From Agroathelia rolfsii (taxonomy: Eukaryota > Basidiomycota > Agaricomycetes > Amylocorticiales > Amylocorticiaceae), in NCBI GenBank assembly GCA_018343915.1, contig JABRWF010000003.1:2356001-2420000 (forward strand): 64,000 nucleotides of DNA, in the 5' to 3' direction. The notes beneath the pieces are model-generated. The model saw only the letters and a program-made list of their open reading frames with translations, had not been told where the DNA came from and did no database searches. Below are positions 61,740 to 64,000 of the stretch, piece after piece; within the stretch, counting starts at the first letter, position 1; each line of letters begins with the position of its first letter. The position numbers were made by a program, and so were the translations under genes.

Positions 61740-62736
61740 ATGTGGACCAGCCCAAACTTAAATTATGGCTTGGATTGGGCTGAGGACATCAAAAATTCAT
61801 CCACTAGTAGTGATAACATTATCAGTCCATCCATGCCGTTGTTGCCAGCTTTGGGATGTAGCTCAGATCATACAGTGTTCTTGCAGCACCTTGGGGTATG
61901 TTTCATGTGCTTCGATAACCAATGTGGTCGCTCTTATGCTCTTACAGATCCCAGAGATGTTCAAAGTCTCACCTCTAGAGAGAATAGCAGGTGCGTGAGA
62001 GAAGAAATAAAGAAATAAAGAAAGATGACCATGAAATGTGTGCCACACTTGTCTGTATTGCGTAGTGTCGGGCGGCAAAATAAAAGTATTCGCTAGTCGG
62101 AGAGTCAGCAACCCGAGATGCTTTGCGACAGCAATCTATAAAGTTTGGTTAGAAGACGTATCTTCATTCGTTCCAAGACTCATATGACGGTAGAATCCAG
62201 TATTGGCATATAGCTCTTTCCACATTTCCGTGTCATAAACAGGATGGTAGTGATAAATGGCATCCGTCGGCGTGGTCACAAAACCCTCGTCACTGCTAGG
62301 GGGCACTGTATCTTTTGATGATCTTCGCTTGTCTATTAATGCTCTGCAGAGTGCCAGTCTCAAACTTGATCTGGAGAAAGATAAAGCCAAGAAGGAGGTC
62401 TACAGATTAGTCCGTGAGCATCAGGGACGACCTGGGTTGATTGTGCCCATGCTCTGGGTGATTCAATCGTCCATGTTGTTCTTGAATCCTATGAAGGGAA
62501 ATAAATATAGTTATCCAGTGCAAAGAGCCGTTCAACGGGTTCGTCAAGTCAATAAAAAGCTGATGGCACTTGAAAGAGGTTTCCTCTCCGAAGGGGGATT
62601 GCCAAGGCGGGGTTGGTTCAAACATCTTGTTGTGGCACCTGGCGAATACCTTGGCGAGTCTCTCTTTTGGTTGATGGCTTATAAATTGACGGCTGCGGGC
62701 CCTCAGGGTACGGCGCTACCACGCTTCCAGCTCTAA
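61740..62736 (+). pseudogene. Broken C-terminal copy of an M28 peptidase (glutamate carboxypeptidase II-like), internally inverted
   Basis: This holds only the last third of an M28/TFR-type peptidase. On the plus strand it reads LGCSSDHTVFLQHLG up to about 61896, then later SFDDLRLSINALQSASLKLD from about 62308, and VNKKLMALERGFLSEGGLP with FKHLVVAPGEYLGES to the stop at 62736. The part that should lie between them is present but on the minus strand (62050-62306). The N-terminal two thirds, including most metal ligands, are absent. After LGES the reading departs from the family. Inside the inverted block one donor reads AT instead of GT. The intact family member starts at 63382, so this is most likely the wreck of a tandem duplicate. 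Confidence 0.85.
62050..62306 (-). other. Inverted coding block inside the M28 pseudogene
   Basis: On the minus strand this reads VPPSSDEGFVTTPTDAIYHYH and VYDTEMWKELYANTGFYRH (62306-62184), then after a presumed intron IAVAKHLGLLTLRLAN and ILPPDTTQY (62135-62055). These are the family segments that belong between FLQHLG and SFDDLR, but they run opposite to both. The intron between the two exons has lost its donor: ATGAGT stands at 62183-62178 (minus sense) where GTGAGT would be expected, while the TATAG acceptor remains. Confidence 0.85.
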
Positions 62737-63381
62737 CTGAGGTAATTACCATGTCAAAAAATGTTTCGCTAGCTTCCTCAGAGGCGATAAGACTACGGAT
62801 TCTATTCGATAAGTTGCCCGAGAGAATGATGCAATAATAATTAAATTGTTAGATATTGCTGATGCATGGCGTCATCTACCACAACACTAAAGAATAGTAT
62901 CTTTGTAAGTGAACCTGTAATCCTCCCGAAGCCCGGAGCGTGAAGCTAGGCACTATTTAAATTTATTGCGGAGCGATTCGGAAGTGTTCCGGAGGAATCA
63001 GTGCCCATCGCTACCGCCCCGACGGCTTGCCGCTTACGGTTGGAGGGGCAACTCCGCGTCTGATAAGGTGATACAAATAATTGCACATAAACACATGGCT
63101 TACGTGTCCCGTGCACCAAATGATTGATTGGAATGGGTTCAGCTTGCCTAGTAAGTCGAGGACAAATCAAGGCTACTGCTAATTCCCCGCTAGTCAATAG
63201 CGGTCCTTGGCATGCGGGATGGAGATGATCCTGATAACTACAAAGTTTCGAAATATCCGTATCAGCCATATGCACCCTTGTGATCAGATAAAACCCCTTC
63301 CCCAATGGCGACATATAAAAAGACAATTTGCAATGTCCATAATGAAAACTCCCCTTTGCACTGGTATATACCCTTGCCGCT
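62737..63381. other. Spacer between M28 pseudogene and intact M28 gene
   Basis: 645 bp with no supported ORF; presumably the promoter of the downstream peptidase. Confidence 0.55.
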
Positions 63382-64000
63382 ATGGATAGCAAGAAAGGCG
63401 GGTCCCATACTCTCCTACCCCCACCTACGGCGAATTTGGCAGCCAAGAGGCGCCAACACCTAGCACCAAAATTTGTTCTCTTGATCTTGTGCTCTGTTGC
63501 TTTGATTACCTGGAAGTGGTTCCCCGCGCATAATTCACGGGGTTACCATATAGAAGACTCTCATGAGGGCTTCAGGCAATTGTCTAAGCTGCTTGATTTG
63601 CCTCATTCGGCTGCTTCGACCGAAGAGACCTTCTTGTACGAAACCGTCTAATATTGATCGTGAATACCGTTTTGAGGCATGATACACGATGCAGAGCTGT
63701 TCCTGATACTGGCCGGGCTACCAATACCTCTCATTGGCTTGCAAGGCACCCTCATCTGGCGGGCTCGCCGAATGATTTCCAGAATGCCAAAGATATACTA
63801 CGATTCATCCAGAAGGAGTGGGGACTTCCTCCGGCTTCCAACGACGAGGATCTCCCCGTTTACTCTGCTGGTAGTGAAGAGTCGCGGCATGCCACTCTTT
63901 CTACAACTGAGGAAGATGGCAAGATCAATGCGTGGATCGATACCTATTACCCTCTACTCAACACTGGGTAAGCATGAAACTTAACTTTTTTTGTTGTTGT
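63382..64000 (+). CDS. M28 membrane peptidase, glutamate carboxypeptidase II / Vps70-like, 5' end only
   Basis: This is the start of a type II membrane metallopeptidase of family M28 (transferrin receptor / NAALADase / Vps70 group). Exon 1 is 63382-63635 and exon 2 is 63695-63967, followed by a GTAAGC donor; the rest is beyond the window. The N-terminus is basic and cytosolic, with a membrane span at about residues 31-47 (FVLLILCSVALITWKWF). The second exon shows HPHLAGSPNDFQNAKDIL, AGSEESRHATLS and AWIDTYYPLLNT, all typical of the start of the ectodomain. No lesion is visible in this part. A decayed C-terminal copy of the same family lies just upstream at 61740-62736. Confidence 0.88.

Noticed and set aside
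62136..62390. Minus-strand 84-codon ORF as an independent small gene
   Set aside because: Its YHYH and VYDTEMWKELY motifs are M28 family segments; it is the inverted block of the pseudogene plus antisense of the neighbouring piece.

Overview
This window is nuclear DNA of a filamentous basidiomycete, most likely an Agaricomycete. The evidence is many short phase-consistent GT-AG introns (mostly 45-95 bp), fungal gene families (GH79 glycosidase, velvet regulator, peptidase S28, PR-1-like secreted protein, F-box protein) and a dense set of eukaryotic housekeeping genes. I assembled gene models by hand from splice sites, reading phase and family conservation; nothing was searched against a database. 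I found no rRNA, tRNA, CRISPR array or intact transposon.

Layout. 1-5.3 kb: two tandem GH79 genes on the minus strand, the left one cut by the window edge, inside a segmental duplication. 7.2-9.0 kb: secreted serine peptidase S28 (+). 9.4-12.8 kb: TIP41 (-) and dynein light intermediate chain (+), divergent, 115 bp between the chosen start codons. 14.2-16.1 kb: an unrecognised five-exon gene (+). 16.4-21.1 kb: mitochondrial methylcrotonoyl-CoA carboxylase beta (-) and an ARFGAP1/Gcs1-type ArfGAP (-). 21.9-24.7 kb: a velvet regulator (+) whose velvet domain is split by a very long low-complexity insert. 25.2-28.9 kb: a large PPR protein (-). 28.9-38.1 kb: a 9 kb stretch in which I find no gene. 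38.1-40.5 kb: a protein with two HMG boxes (-). 41.7-44.8 kb: complex I subunit NDUFA13/GRIM-19 (-), a 116-residue protein spread over 3.1 kb by introns of 1,795 and 949 bp. 46.0-48.4 kb: an INO80 subunit F-domain protein (+). 48.4-53.0 kb: no gene seen. 53.0-55.0 kb: complex I subunit NDUFS8 (-) and prefoldin subunit 2 (+), divergent. 55.7-56.4 kb: PR-1/CAP secreted protein (+). 58.3-59.7 kb: peroxin Pex14 (-). 60.0-61.6 kb: F-box protein (+). 61.7-62.7 kb: a broken C-terminal copy of an M28 peptidase with an internal inverted block. 63.4 kb to the edge: the 5' end of an intact M28 peptidase of the same family (+).

Shared themes. Several genes serve mitochondria (MCC beta, PPR, NDUFA13, NDUFS8), and Pex14 serves peroxisomes. 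GH79, S28, PR-1 and the M28 membrane peptidase act at or beyond the cell surface or in the secretory pathway. TIP41 (TOR/PP2A signalling), velvet, HMG-box and INO80F proteins are regulators. These genes look like neighbours, not a pathway cluster. The strongest unusual signals are the inversion inside the M28 pseudogene, the giant introns of NDUFA13, the tandem GH79 duplication and the long insert in the velvet domain.
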